From positions 1-64,000 of the forward strand of contig NZ_JAGGKI010000015.1 of the NCBI RefSeq assembly GCF_017873605.1: a DNA stretch of 64,000 nt, in the 5' to 3' direction. This stretch comes from Paenibacillus lactis. Its GTDB lineage: Bacteria; Bacillota; Bacilli; Paenibacillales; Paenibacillaceae. Within the stretch, counting starts at the first letter, position 1. Every line of letters starts with the position of its first letter. The translations under genes were made by a program, and so were the position numbers. Positions 53,456 to 62,369 of the stretch are shown here, piece after piece. The notes below the pieces were generated by a model, which was not told the origin of the DNA, did not search any database, and saw nothing but the letters and a program-made list of their open reading frames with translations.

Positions 53456-54493
53456 ATGACGGATCGAATCAAATATGGCATTATCGGATGTCAGCACGCC
53501 CACATCGGCATGTTTATCGAAGAGATGCAGCGGCTCGGGTATCCATGTGCCGGTGTTTACGAACCGGATAACACGAAACTTGCCCGCGAGATGGCAGAAA
53601 GGTTCGGCCTTGCGATCTCGTTGGATCGGAGGTCTCTGCTGGAAGATGACGATGTTGGCATCATCGGCTGTGCGGCGGTCAACAACGAGAAGATCGATGT
53701 GATCGAGCTGTGTGAGAGCTACGGGAAGCATGTAATGATCGACAAGCCGGCGGTAACGAGCCGCGAGGGTCTCCGCCGTCTGCAGGCGGTGATGGGGCGG
53801 GGAAGGATTGAGATCGGCATGATGCTCACCGAACGCTTTCGCCCTTCGCTGCATACGGCACGGAAACTGGTTATGGCCGGGGAGCTGGGGGAGATTGTCC
53901 ACATCTCGATGCGGAAGCCGCACCGGCTGAACCCCGCTAACCGTCCGGCATGGCATTTTGACAAGCAGAAATCGGGCGGCATCATCAACGACCTCCTCGT
54001 TCACGATTTTGATCTGCTGCGCTGGCTGACCGGCAGGGAAGTGGAGGCGGTATCCGGTTATATGGCCAAAAGCATTCTGCCGGAGCACCCGAGCTTCTAC
54101 GACACGGCAGCCGTCCATGCGGTCATGGAGGGCGGCATCACCGCAGAGCTGTATGCCGATTGGCACACGCCGGCGGGCAGCTGGACCTGGGGGGACGGCC
54201 GGATCTTCATCACCGGCACGATCGGCACGGCAGAGATCCGGCTGGAGGGCGATCCGCTGCTGCAGAGCCGGGAAACGGTGCTCTTAACGGATGCGGAACA
54301 GCTTCGGCCGCTCGAGCTGGAGGCTCCGCCGAAGCTGCTGGCACAGGATTTCCTGGACCGCATACGGGGAGGATCTGGACAGATCTCCCACCGTGATATT
54401 TATAAAGCCTCGGAGGGCACGATTGAAGCAGACGAAGCCGCCCGTGTCATCGTCCGAAGCACGCTGGAAACCGGGCACAACCAATATCGATAG
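53456..54493 (+). CDS. Gfo/Idh/MocA family oxidoreductase, first copy
   Basis: 345 aa. The NAD(P) motif is unusual: YGIIGCQHAHIGMFIEEM rather than G-x-G-x-x-G/A. The catalytic Lys region is KHVMIDKPAVTS, and the C-terminal domain has NDLLVHDFDLLRWLTG. It starts three bases after the isomerase gene. It could oxidise or reduce a sugar hydroxyl. The altered nucleotide loop and two extra histidines may point to a different cofactor mode. Confidence 0.8.
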   Translation: MTDRIKYGIIGCQHAHIGMFIEEMQRLGYPCAGVYEPDNTKLAREMAERFGLAISLDRRSLLEDDDVGIIGCAAVNNEKIDVIELCESYGKHVMIDKPAVTSREGLRRLQAVMGRGRIEIGMMLTERFRPSLHTARKLVMAGELGEIVHISMRKPHRLNPANRPAWHFDKQKSGGIINDLLVHDFDLLRWLTGREVEAVSGYMAKSILPEHPSFYDTAAVHAVMEGGITAELYADWHTPAGSWTWGDGRIFITGTIGTAEIRLEGDPLLQSRETVLLTDAEQLRPLELEAPPKLLAQDFLDRIRGGSGQISHRDIYKASEGTIEADEAARVIVRSTLETGHNQYR

Positions 54494-54509
54494 AGCGGGG
54501 TGTATTCGA

Positions 54510-55532
54510 ATGGAACAAAGACCGATACGATTCGGCATCATTGGCTGTGGAATTATTGCGGATATTCATGCACAGTGCATCGAAAGCACGGATGAAGCGG
54601 AGCTGGCAGCCGTGTTCGATACGAAGCCTGAGTCGGCTGCAGCATTCGTGGAGAAGTACGGAGGGGACGTCTGCGGGAGCTTAGAGGAGCTGCTGGCCCG
54701 CCCCGACGTGGAAGCGGTATGTATCTGCACGCCGAGCGGACTGCATGCGGACCAGACGGTGCTCGCCGCGAAGGCGGGCAAGCACGTGCTGGTGGAGAAG
54801 CCGATGGCAATCCGGCTGGAGGATGCCGAGCGTATGATTGAGGCTTGCCATGAGGCCGGGGTGCGGCTTGCGACGGTTTTTCCAAGAAGGATGTCCCCGC
54901 AGGCGAATTACGCCCGGCAGCTGATCCAGGAGGGACGTCTTGGCAAGCTCAGCCTGTGCTCGGCCTATGTGATGCTGTATCGGGACCAGGCTTATTATGA
55001 CAGCGCTGGTTGGCGCGGAACCTGGGCGATGGACGGCGGCGGTGCGATGATGAATCAGGGCATTCACACGGTGGATCTGCTGCAGTGGCTTGCCGGCCCG
55101 GTGACTTCCCTATCGGCCAAAGCCAAGGCGGTGCTGCGCAGCATCGAGGTGGAGGATACGGTGACGGCGGCGCTGGAATTTGCCAGCGGAGCCCTGGGCA
55201 TTCTTGAGATTACGACGACGGCCAGGAACGCCAAGGGACAGCGGCTGGCGATTCGCGGCGAGCGGGGTGAACTGGTGATTGAAGAAGACGATATCGTGTC
55301 TCTGCAAATCGATGGCGAGGACGTGACGCTGCCTGAATTTGAGGCTTTCCGCATCATCCCGGACGGGCACCGCATGCAGATCGAAGATCTGGCGAGAGCG
55401 ATCCGCGAAGGGCGGCAGCCGATCGTGCCGGGAACGGAGGGCATCCATTCGCTGGAGATCATCCTTGGCACCTATGAGGCATCGCGACAGCGTAAAGACA
55501 TCAGCATCGGAGAGAAGGCACCTGCAATATAG
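54510..55532 (+). CDS. Gfo/Idh/MocA family oxidoreductase, second copy
   Basis: 340 aa. Classical Rossmann motif RFGIIGCGIIADIHAQ, catalytic KHVLVEKPMAI (EKP), and GGAMMNQGIHTVDLLQWLAG in the substrate domain. ATG 54510 follows GAGCGGGG; longer readings of the frame run inside the preceding gene. The two dehydrogenases differ greatly from each other, so they are probably successive steps or a redox pair and not a recent duplication. Confidence 0.88.
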   Translation: MEQRPIRFGIIGCGIIADIHAQCIESTDEAELAAVFDTKPESAAAFVEKYGGDVCGSLEELLARPDVEAVCICTPSGLHADQTVLAAKAGKHVLVEKPMAIRLEDAERMIEACHEAGVRLATVFPRRMSPQANYARQLIQEGRLGKLSLCSAYVMLYRDQAYYDSAGWRGTWAMDGGGAMMNQGIHTVDLLQWLAGPVTSLSAKAKAVLRSIEVEDTVTAALEFASGALGILEITTTARNAKGQRLAIRGERGELVIEEDDIVSLQIDGEDVTLPEFEAFRIIPDGHRMQIEDLARAIREGRQPIVPGTEGIHSLEIILGTYEASRQRKDISIGEKAPAI

Positions 55533-55682
55533 AAGGAACGAACCGGATCAGCTGGAGTATAGGGGAAGACTCAGCATGCCGGGAAATGCATGTTCTGAGC
55601 AGGTTCTTGCATGCAGGGGAATTAGCCATAATGGGAGAAGTCTTCCAAGCTAGGGAAGTGCACAGATGAAGGAGGTGGGGAT

Positions 55683-56471
55683 ATGCACGATCAATCTTTC
55701 GGGCTCGTGAATACGCAGGTGAAGGACCGGCTCAAGGTCCGCATCTATGACAGCCGCGAAGCGATGGGAATGGCGGCGGCGGCCGATATCCGCGCTGCGA
55801 TGCAGGAATTGCTGGCCGCAAAGGAACGTATCCGGATGGTGTTCGCCGCGGCTCCTTCCCAGAATGAATGCCTGGAGGAGCTGGTCCGTTCCGAGGGGCT
55901 GGACTGGAGCCGGGTGACGGCCTTTCATATGGATGAATATATCGGGCTTCCGCAAGCTGCACCGCAGCGGTTCGGCACCTTTTTGTCCGAGAAGCTGTTT
56001 GACCGGGTTTCCCCCGGAGCCGTGCATCTGCTCGACGGCTTGAATGATCCGGATACGGAGTGTCAGCGGTATGGCCGCCTCCTGGCTGAAGCGCCGATCG
56101 ATATCGTGGTTCTCGGCATCGGCGAGAATGGGCATATTGCCTTTAATGATCCGCCGGTTGCCGATTTTGACGATCCGGCGCTCGTGAAGCCTGTCGAGCT
56201 GGACGAAACATGCCGCCTGCAGCAGGTGAATGACGGCTGCTTTGCCAGCCTGGATGATGTCCCCAAGCGGGCGCTTACGCTGACGATACCGGCGCTTATG
56301 TCGGGGACGCAGCTGTTTTGCATCGTTCCTGGAGCAAGAAAGCGGCACGCCGTGGGGAGAACGTTAACCGGTGATATTAGCGAGGCTTGCCCGGCCAGTA
56401 TTCTAAGGCGTCATCCGGACTGCACGCTGTATCTTGACCGGGACGCCTATGGGGAAGGTCTCCATGACTAG
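55683..56471 (+). CDS. NagB-like glucosamine-6-phosphate deaminase family protein
   Basis: 262 aa. Conserved HMDEYIGL (active-site Asp), then GIGENGHIAFNDPP with the catalytic His. Where most deaminases read FNEP this protein has FNDP, a conservative but notable change. SISEACPASILRRHP-like C-terminus is typical. GGAGGTGGGG precedes the ATG. It follows a 150-base gap with no obvious terminator. Its stop overlaps the deacetylase gene by eight bases. Substrate may be a modified amino-sugar phosphate. Confidence 0.85.
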   Translation: MHDQSFGLVNTQVKDRLKVRIYDSREAMGMAAAADIRAAMQELLAAKERIRMVFAAAPSQNECLEELVRSEGLDWSRVTAFHMDEYIGLPQAAPQRFGTFLSEKLFDRVSPGAVHLLDGLNDPDTECQRYGRLLAEAPIDIVVLGIGENGHIAFNDPPVADFDDPALVKPVELDETCRLQQVNDGCFASLDDVPKRALTLTIPALMSGTQLFCIVPGARKRHAVGRTLTGDISEACPASILRRHPDCTLYLDRDAYGEGLHD

Positions 56472-57756
56472 TAAGGCGCTTGTCCGCGACGGCCTTCATT
56501 ACGCAACCGGCGAACGGATTCGAATTACCATAAGTAGCGAAGGTCGCATTACAGAGATATTTACAGAAGATGGCGTTGGCCGAATAGAAGAGATGTCTGC
56601 AGACGGCATAGACAGCAAAATTTCAGGGGCGGCGTCAGCTGAAGCTGGCAGCGATGGCGGCGAGGCTTTGGCCACCTACGGCGAGCATTCGGTTCGCGGC
56701 GGCGACGGAGAGGTTTGGATCGCGCCGGGACTGATCGACCTTCAGTTGAACGGCGGGTACGGGATTGACCTTAACTCGCTCCCGCTGACAAGCGAATCCG
56801 TCATTCGGCTGACGCGCCGTTTGTGGGAGACGGGGGTAACGACGTATTACCCGACCGTCATTACGAACGGCGACCGGGAGATCGAAGAGCTTGTAAGCGC
56901 CATCGATCAAGCCTGCCGGGAGGAAGCGCTGACAGGGAAGAGCATCGGCGGAATTCATCTGGAGGGCCCTTTCCTTTCGCCGGAGGAAGGGCCGCGCGGA
57001 GCCCATGATGAACGGTATATCAGGCCGCCCGATTGGGAACTGCTGCAGCGGTGGCAGGATGCCTCCGGCTCCCGGATTCGCATCCTGACCCTGTCGCCGG
57101 AGTGGCCGGAAGCACCGGAGATGATCCGCCGCTGCGTGCAGAGCGGCATCATCGTTTCCATCGGGCATACGGCGGCTACGCCGGAGCAGATTCGCCAGGC
57201 CGCACTGGCCGGAGCAAGCATGTCCACCCACTTTGGCAACGGCGCGCATCTGACGCTGCCGCGGCACCCGAATTATCTGTGGGAGCAGCTGGCATTGGAT
57301 GAGCTGTGGTGCGGCTTCATCGCCGACGGTTATCATGTGCCCGATTCGGTCATTAAGGTGCTTCTCCGGGCCAAAGCGGGGAAAGCGCTGCTGGTCAGCG
57401 ATGCCGTCTATTTAAGCGGCATGGCACCGGGAAGCTACCGAACGCATATCGGCGGCGAGGTGGTGCTGACCCCCGAAGGAAGGCTCCATCTGGCACGAAA
57501 GCCTGAGCTGCTCGCTGGATCAGCAATGATGCTGGCCGATGCCGTTCAGCGGCTTGCTGCATCGGGTCTATGCTCATTTGCCGAGGCCTGGGACATGGCT
57601 TCCAGCGCGCCGGCCAGAGCAATCGGACGGGAGAAGCTGTACGGGCTTACTAAAGGAGCGCGGGCGGATTTCGTCATGTTCGAGCGGAATGGAGGAAAGA
57701 TCCGTATTGTCGAGACCGTACTTGGAGGCGTGCCGGTGTATCAGGCGAGCTCCTGA
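56464..57756 (+). CDS. NagA-like N-acetylglucosamine-6-phosphate deacetylase family protein
   Basis: 430 aa, longer than usual near the N-terminus because of an acidic insertion (about 30-85). Amidohydrolase motifs: APGLIDLQLNGGYGIDLNS, GGIHLEGPFLSPEEGP, SIGHTAATPEQI, and LVSDAV (catalytic Asp). The usual THLFNAM is replaced by THFGNGAHLTLPRHPN. ATG 56464 lies just after GGGGAAGG; earlier ATG 56449 has a poor site. It would remove the acetyl group ahead of the NagB-like deaminase. No kinase gene is present in the operon. Confidence 0.85.
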   Translation: MTSKALVRDGLHYATGERIRITISSEGRITEIFTEDGVGRIEEMSADGIDSKISGAASAEAGSDGGEALATYGEHSVRGGDGEVWIAPGLIDLQLNGGYGIDLNSLPLTSESVIRLTRRLWETGVTTYYPTVITNGDREIEELVSAIDQACREEALTGKSIGGIHLEGPFLSPEEGPRGAHDERYIRPPDWELLQRWQDASGSRIRILTLSPEWPEAPEMIRRCVQSGIIVSIGHTAATPEQIRQAALAGASMSTHFGNGAHLTLPRHPNYLWEQLALDELWCGFIADGYHVPDSVIKVLLRAKAGKALLVSDAVYLSGMAPGSYRTHIGGEVVLTPEGRLHLARKPELLAGSAMMLADAVQRLAASGLCSFAEAWDMASSAPARAIGREKLYGLTKGARADFVMFERNGGKIRIVETVLGGVPVYQASS

Positions 57757-57813
57757 AATCCCGCTGGCGGCAGCCGCGGTTCCAAGCATGAATGGCTGAT
57801 ATTCTAATACAGG

Positions 57814-57845
57814 GGAGCCCTTCCGGGATGGAAGGGCTCCTTGCC
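57814..57845. terminator. Bidirectional terminator between convergent genes
   Basis: GGAGCCCTTCC-gggat-GGAAGGGCTCC is an 11-bp perfect stem at 57814-57840 between the deacetylase gene and the convergent membrane-protein gene. The T-tract is weak on both sides. Confidence 0.75.
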
Positions 57846-57848
57846 TGA

Positions 57849-58544
57849 TTAACGCTTGGGGTCACTTTCAGCTTGCTTGACTGCCGTGCCGATCTGCTCA
57901 TATAAATCTTCGGCGGGTAGTCCCGAGATTTCATCAATGGCTTGTATATCTGTGAAATCACGCCGGAATGTAATCCGGTCTCCATTAGCGCTCATCGTTT
58001 CCTCCACGGCTAGAGCATTATAGTCAAGATGGCTTTTCCCCTCGGTATCCAGGCGTACTTGGAACGGAACGCTTGCAGGGAACAGCACGTCCCTAAGCTG
58101 CGATTTTGTCAGGAACAGCACATAATTTTCCTCTAATCGGATGGCATCGAAATAGGGCAGCTGAATTTTAGCTTCAATTACCTGCTCCTCCAGCGGATAT
58201 TGAACCACCTCATACTTTGGAATCGCAATTTGAATCTGTCCGTCCAAATCGCCCAGCAGCTGCTCCTCTACGTCAAAAGTATAAATCTCGCTTACGTATC
58301 CGGGAGCCATTTCCCATGTCTCGACCGGCTTTATATATCGCCCCCGTACAATGTACTCGGAACGCTCAACGATGCCGGGAATATTCCCATTGACCGCATA
58401 GTCGCTTTCTACATGAACCTCAAAGGTTTGCGGTTCATTGGCGGGCTTGCTAACAAAAACCAAGGTTACTAGTAGAGAAACGGAAATGGCAGCGATAAGA
58501 AGTGCAAACATCGTCTTCCTTCGACTGGATCTGCTCAAAGGCAA
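57849..58544 (-). CDS. Membrane-anchored extracellular protein of unknown function
   Basis: 231 aa. A basic N-terminus (SRSSRRKT) and one hydrophobic helix (about 12-31), then a soluble, beta-rich extracellular domain without cysteines. I do not recognise the family. TTG 58544 follows AAGGAG by four bases; ATG 58511, with GAAGGAAG upstream, is a credible alternative that would shorten the cytoplasmic tail. Single gene, convergent with the amino-sugar operon. Confidence 0.65.
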   Translation of the reverse strand: MPLSRSSRRKTMFALLIAAISVSLLVTLVFVSKPANEPQTFEVHVESDYAVNGNIPGIVERSEYIVRGRYIKPVETWEMAPGYVSEIYTFDVEEQLLGDLDGQIQIAIPKYEVVQYPLEEQVIEAKIQLPYFDAIRLEENYVLFLTKSQLRDVLFPASVPFQVRLDTEGKSHLDYNALAVEETMSANGDRITFRRDFTDIQAIDEISGLPAEDLYEQIGTAVKQAESDPKR

Positions 58545-58671
58545 TACGCTCCTTAGGGTTCAGCGCGGTTACTGGATATTTCCTTTGCTAAGCTTAAATA
58601 TATAAGCATCCTTAATGAAAAACAATTACAGCAATCAACGGAAAATATCATAAATAAACGAACTTTTACAC

Positions 58672-59628
58672 TTATACACCCTGCCCATACTTCTCCGTAA
58701 GCTCTCTCAGAATATCTCTTATGCTGTCCACGAGCTCCTTGGGCTCCAGCACGACAGCCTCGTTACCCAGCCCGAGGAAAAACTTCGCGAAATAGCGCAT
58801 TTCACTTGTAGGCACTTCCTGATCGAGCCGGCCGCTTCCATCGGGCTTCACGTCGATCCGGGGGACGGGGCATAATTCAGCCTCACACCGCTGTACGCCC
58901 TCTCTCGTCAGTTCGGCAATCATTCGGACATAGACGGCTTTTTCCGCCGCGAATTCTCTCCAGTTTCCCAGATGAATATAGCGGTGATCCAGCGGTTCTA
59001 CCCCGCTCTCGTCGAAGGCGGCGGAATGCATGCGGTCGCAGCGGAACAACCGAAAGTCCCCGCGCATAAAGCAGTAAGCGGGACAGTACCAGAAGCCGTT
59101 GCTGGCATAAATGCCGACAGGCTGGATGCTTCGCTCCGACAGGCCCTGCTTGGTCTCATATTGGATGCTGACGACCCGCTGCTCCACGGCTGCATCCAGC
59201 AATACCCCCAGGAATGCCGCCTTCTGCTTCCGGGTATGGGTTAGAAAATCGACCCGGTTCTTCATCTCGTCAATCCGGTCACGCACATCGCCCGGCATGT
59301 AATAATAAAATTTCTGGAGCGCTGCGGACGACTCGGCTTCGAAGGGAAGGAACAAATAATGGCGAAGGGCGTGGCTGGCAAAAAACATCGCGACCGCTTC
59401 CTCCTCGCTAAACGCGATCGGCGGAAGGATGCGTTCTCTTAGCACTTGGTAGCCGCCATGCGGACCTACCTCCGAGTATAGCGGGACGCCAAGCTCGCTA
59501 AGCTCTTGCAGGTCCCGCAGGATCGTACGGGCCGAAACACCGAATTGGTCGGCCAGCTCCTTCACCGTAAACTTTCGCATCCGATTGACGGTCATCATCA
59601 GTTCGATCAGCCGCTTGGATTTCGACAT
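58672..59628 (-). CDS. DeoR-type HTH / WYL-domain transcriptional regulator (YafY/YobV type)
   Basis: 318 aa. An N-terminal helix-turn-helix (MSKSKRLIELMMTVNRM, FTVKELADQFGVSARTILRDL), then a WYL domain (about 130-220; residues such as ERSIQPVGIYASNGFWYCPAYC) and a WCX-like C-terminus. ATG 59628 follows GGAG by nine bases; a 15-codon extension upstream lacks support. Divergent from the DinB-like gene with a palindrome between, so it probably controls both. Confidence 0.88.
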   Translation of the reverse strand: MSKSKRLIELMMTVNRMRKFTVKELADQFGVSARTILRDLQELSELGVPLYSEVGPHGGYQVLRERILPPIAFSEEEAVAMFFASHALRHYLFLPFEAESSAALQKFYYYMPGDVRDRIDEMKNRVDFLTHTRKQKAAFLGVLLDAAVEQRVVSIQYETKQGLSERSIQPVGIYASNGFWYCPAYCFMRGDFRLFRCDRMHSAAFDESGVEPLDHRYIHLGNWREFAAEKAVYVRMIAELTREGVQRCEAELCPVPRIDVKPDGSGRLDQEVPTSEMRYFAKFFLGLGNEAVVLEPKELVDSIRDILRELTEKYGQGV

Positions 59629-59657
59629 GGGATCAGCTCCGTTTTTTTGAATGACTA

Positions 59658-59672
59658 TGACAATAGTTGTCA
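59658..59672. promoter_or_regulatory. Palindromic operator TGACAATAGTTGTCA
   Basis: Six-base arms TGACAA and TTGTCA around TAG, 30 bases upstream of the WYL-regulator start and 199 bases from the divergent DinB-like gene. Probable binding site of the WYL regulator. Confidence 0.6.
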
Positions 59673-59870
59673 CTATTATAGCCTATACTTGTATCATAAC
59701 CCTAGAGAGAGCAGAATGGAAAATGATACAACATAGCGCGCAGGACGCTACTGAGTAATGATAACCATAACGGCCTGCGGTTGCCGGAAAAAGCGATGCC
59801 ACGGCTGCGCCTTCCTGTCGCTGAATCTCTTTCCATTATCATTCAAACTAAAAAGCAGGAGTGAACGCCC

Positions 59871-60359
59871 ATGAGTCAACTGGTTGAAATGAAGCAATTG
59901 CTGTTTGAGGAGCTGGAGCATATCGTGAAAACCTCCTCCAATCTCATCATGAAAATTTCGGACAAGGATTGGGATTACCGTCCTGCCTCCAATATGCGAT
60001 CGCTCCTGGAGCTCGTCCATCATCTGGTGTCGGTTCCCGGAGCCGATCTGTTGATCATGCGGGAGAAGCCTGAAGAAGAGGTGCGCCAGCTTGAAGGGGC
60101 CATCGCTGCAGACGGCGGCGACAAGGACAAGCTGATCGCATGGATGAACAAGGGGCTGGCCGACTTGAAATCGTATATGGACGGCCTGTCGGATGATGAC
60201 TTTTTGCATAAAAAGACGACGCCATTCTACTTGGAGCATGGCTCGGCACAAGCCAAATGGCTGATCGAGGTCGTGACGCATGCCCAGCATCACCGGGCTC
60301 AAATGTTCAATTACCTCAAAGCCCAAGGCTATGAAGTGAGCATGTTTGATTTGTATTAA
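59871..60359 (+). CDS. DinB-like four-helix-bundle protein
   Basis: 162 aa. Metal-binding candidates are His50 and the VVTHAQHHRAQ segment (His137 and His141). A DinB/YfiT-fold protein like the one at 392, but clearly diverged. AGGAG is well placed before ATG 59871. The divergent WYL regulator suggests induction by an unknown signal. Confidence 0.82.
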   Translation: MSQLVEMKQLLFEELEHIVKTSSNLIMKISDKDWDYRPASNMRSLLELVHHLVSVPGADLLIMREKPEEEVRQLEGAIAADGGDKDKLIAWMNKGLADLKSYMDGLSDDDFLHKKTTPFYLEHGSAQAKWLIEVVTHAQHHRAQMFNYLKAQGYEVSMFDLY

Positions 60360-60389
60360 TTACACAGCAGCTGTGAAGATGATCTTGGG

Positions 60390-60422
60390 ACACCGTCCAT
60401 AGGTTCGGGCGGTGTTCTTTTG
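60390..60422 (+). terminator. Terminator after the DinB-like gene
   Basis: ACACCGTCC (60390-60398) pairs with GGGCGGTGT (60407-60415), followed by TCTTTT. Confidence 0.75.
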
Positions 60423-60447
60423 CATTGGTTCAGACCGGGGAGGTAAC

Positions 60448-60502
60448 AAAAATCCCTCAGAATCCGGCATGCGTCATGCTTTAAACCAGACTCTAAGGGA
60501 TG
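60448..60502 (-). terminator. Terminator of the erythromycin-esterase-family gene
   Basis: On the minus strand ATCCCTTAGAGTC pairs with GATTCTGAGGGAT (two mismatches), followed by TTTTTG. It lies 40 bases after the gene stop. Confidence 0.7.
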
Positions 60503-60541
60503 TCGTGTTGGAATAAGATTATACAAAAATGCCGATTTCTT

Positions 60542-61990
60542 TTACTCGTCCTGTGTTGAAGCTTTGGATGAAGCGGTCGATCTCAGATATTGGGGCGGAT
60601 TCACGTCATCGATCAACAATATGCCGTCGTATTGATCCCGGGCGATCAGGCTCTCGGGAATCATGCCCCAGCTGTACGCGAAGCGGGGTTCAAACATCCA
60701 GGAGTTTCCGGATTCATGGCTGCGATAGCGAAGATCCATGAAGGTATATGGAGCTCCCGATGCCGCTAGAATCGATTCGACCGATCCCGGCTCCGGCGGC
60801 AGCACGTCATGGACGGCACCCGTATTGTCGGCGGTTTTGCCGCTGGCCGGATAAAGACCGATTACATAGCTGTATTTTTTCACCTCGTCCGACAGCATCT
60901 CGCCCATCAGTTTAACCGGGTACGGGGAGCCCATCACTTCGGTCTGGGCCTTGCGGATGTGATCGTTATGTCCCCAGACGATGAATTTTTCCGTAGGATA
61001 TGCCTCGGTGGCAAGCCACATGAGATTATCGTGCATTGCCTGATCCCGCCATTCCATCGTTTCCAGGAACGGCATATAGTCCCCTTTTTCCAAGGCAGCA
61101 GTGGATTCGATGGACAGCTCCACATATTCCTCCGCTACCCGGATTCGGTCGCCTAGAGCTCTCTCCAGAAGGAGGGAAAGCTTCGGATTGTCAGGGTAGA
61201 GCTGCTTGATATGGGCCTGATTCGCCTCGGTTTTCAATGCTTCCTGAGCTTCCTTGTACACGCTGATCAGATGTTTTTTCTCTTTGCGGTATGCGGCTGC
61301 GTCCGTAGCTACCGAATAGTCGGACAGCTTTTTGTCGGCATCCGCAAGCCGCTTCGCGAGAGCTTTATCCTTCAGCCATCCTCCGTCAAGGAGGGGGAAC
61401 TGGAGCTGCATGTCGAACCCGGTCAGTACAAGCGGTTGTTCGCTGTTATGCGACGCTTTGATGTAATCGAACAACGGCAGCGTTTCTTTGGACCACCAGA
61501 CGCCGAAAATCGAATCTTTCATCGTCTGCTCAGCGCTGCGGCCGCTGACTTTTCCGTATGCGATGGAGGCAGGAGCCAGCCCGCTCTCGAATGCCAATAC
61601 GTTGTATCCCATCTCCTGATGGAGGAATTGGATCAAGCGCGTCTTGGCGAGATTGAATTCGGCTACGCCGTGGGAGCTCTCACCAAGGAACACGAAACGT
61701 TTGTCATGCAGGAGCGGCTTCAGCATTTCCAGATCTTGAAACGAGTCCGGCTTGCCGTCCGGGCCAACCGGCTGAATCGTATCAAGCTTATAAGCATGAT
61801 CCGCAGCCCAGGCCTCCCATTCGGCAATTTTCTCTTCATGGGTTCGGGCTGGCCGGATTTCCGTCACCTTCCCCTGAATGGTGTCAGGGGCGGCTGCTTG
61901 AGCGCTCCCCGCATAAGACGCTGTGCCTCCAAGCAGGACAGTCGCCAGCATTAGCGCGGTAAAAGCTTTTCTTGTCTTATGTAGTGTCAT
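60542..61990 (-). CDS. Secreted erythromycin-esterase family protein
   Basis: 482 aa from ATG 61990; a GTG 15 bases earlier overlaps the AAGGAG. Signal peptide about 1-33 (ending in a Gly/Ser/Ala-rich AQAAA). Family motifs are RFVFLGESSHGVAEFNLAKT (the Glu/His of the esterase active site), FESGLAPA, GVWWSKETLPLFDYI, GFDMQLQFPLLDGGWL and FIVWGHNDHIRK. Members related to EreA/EreB hydrolyse macrolide lactones, but many have other esterase roles. The nearby rRNA methyltransferase with a macrolide-type leader makes a macrolide link worth testing. Confidence 0.82.
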   Translation of the reverse strand: MTLHKTRKAFTALMLATVLLGGTASYAGSAQAAAPDTIQGKVTEIRPARTHEEKIAEWEAWAADHAYKLDTIQPVGPDGKPDSFQDLEMLKPLLHDKRFVFLGESSHGVAEFNLAKTRLIQFLHQEMGYNVLAFESGLAPASIAYGKVSGRSAEQTMKDSIFGVWWSKETLPLFDYIKASHNSEQPLVLTGFDMQLQFPLLDGGWLKDKALAKRLADADKKLSDYSVATDAAAYRKEKKHLISVYKEAQEALKTEANQAHIKQLYPDNPKLSLLLERALGDRIRVAEEYVELSIESTAALEKGDYMPFLETMEWRDQAMHDNLMWLATEAYPTEKFIVWGHNDHIRKAQTEVMGSPYPVKLMGEMLSDEVKKYSYVIGLYPASGKTADNTGAVHDVLPPEPGSVESILAASGAPYTFMDLRYRSHESGNSWMFEPRFAYSWGMIPESLIARDQYDGILLIDDVNPPQYLRSTASSKASTQDE

Positions 61991-62151
61991 TTCGAAAGAG
62001 TTCACTCCTTGGTCTTTGGTTTATTCAAGTCGTTCATTCGATCGACGGTTCAAAGGGCCGAAGCACGGCAGTTTACGGCTTTAATAGTCGCGGCATCCCC
62101 TCCTTTCAAAAGTCATGAATGTCTTGACGAATGTACGGGTTTCCCCATAAC

Positions 62152-62346
62152 TCATTCATCCCAGAACAGGTCGTCCAGCGTACGGGACAGCGCCTTGCAT
62201 ATGGCAATGCAGAGGCTGAGTGAAGGGTTGTATTTGCCGAGCTCGATCAATCCGATCGTTTGTCTCGATACCCCGACGATCCGGGCCAATTCTTCCTGCG
62301 AGAGATCCTTTTCCACCCGGGCCATTTTCAGCTTGATATTTTTCAT
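62152..62346 (-). CDS. Small XRE-family (Cro/CI-type) regulator
   Basis: 64 aa, a single helix-turn-helix domain (KDLSQEELARIVGVSRQTIG, then SLCIAICKALSRTLDDLFW), like the YozG/YgzD-type stand-alone repressors. AAGGTG precedes the ATG. It lies 23 bases downstream of the membrane-protein gene in the same operon, a pairing common in Firmicutes. Confidence 0.88.
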   Translation of the reverse strand: MKNIKLKMARVEKDLSQEELARIVGVSRQTIGLIELGKYNPSLSLCIAICKALSRTLDDLFWDE

Positions 62347-62369
62347 GCAAAATCACCTTGTCTCCCTTC

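Noticed and set aside
52811..54166. 451-codon minus-strand ORF opposite the isomerase and dehydrogenase genes
   Set aside because: Spans the boundary of two well-supported genes on the other strand; composition of a shadow frame.
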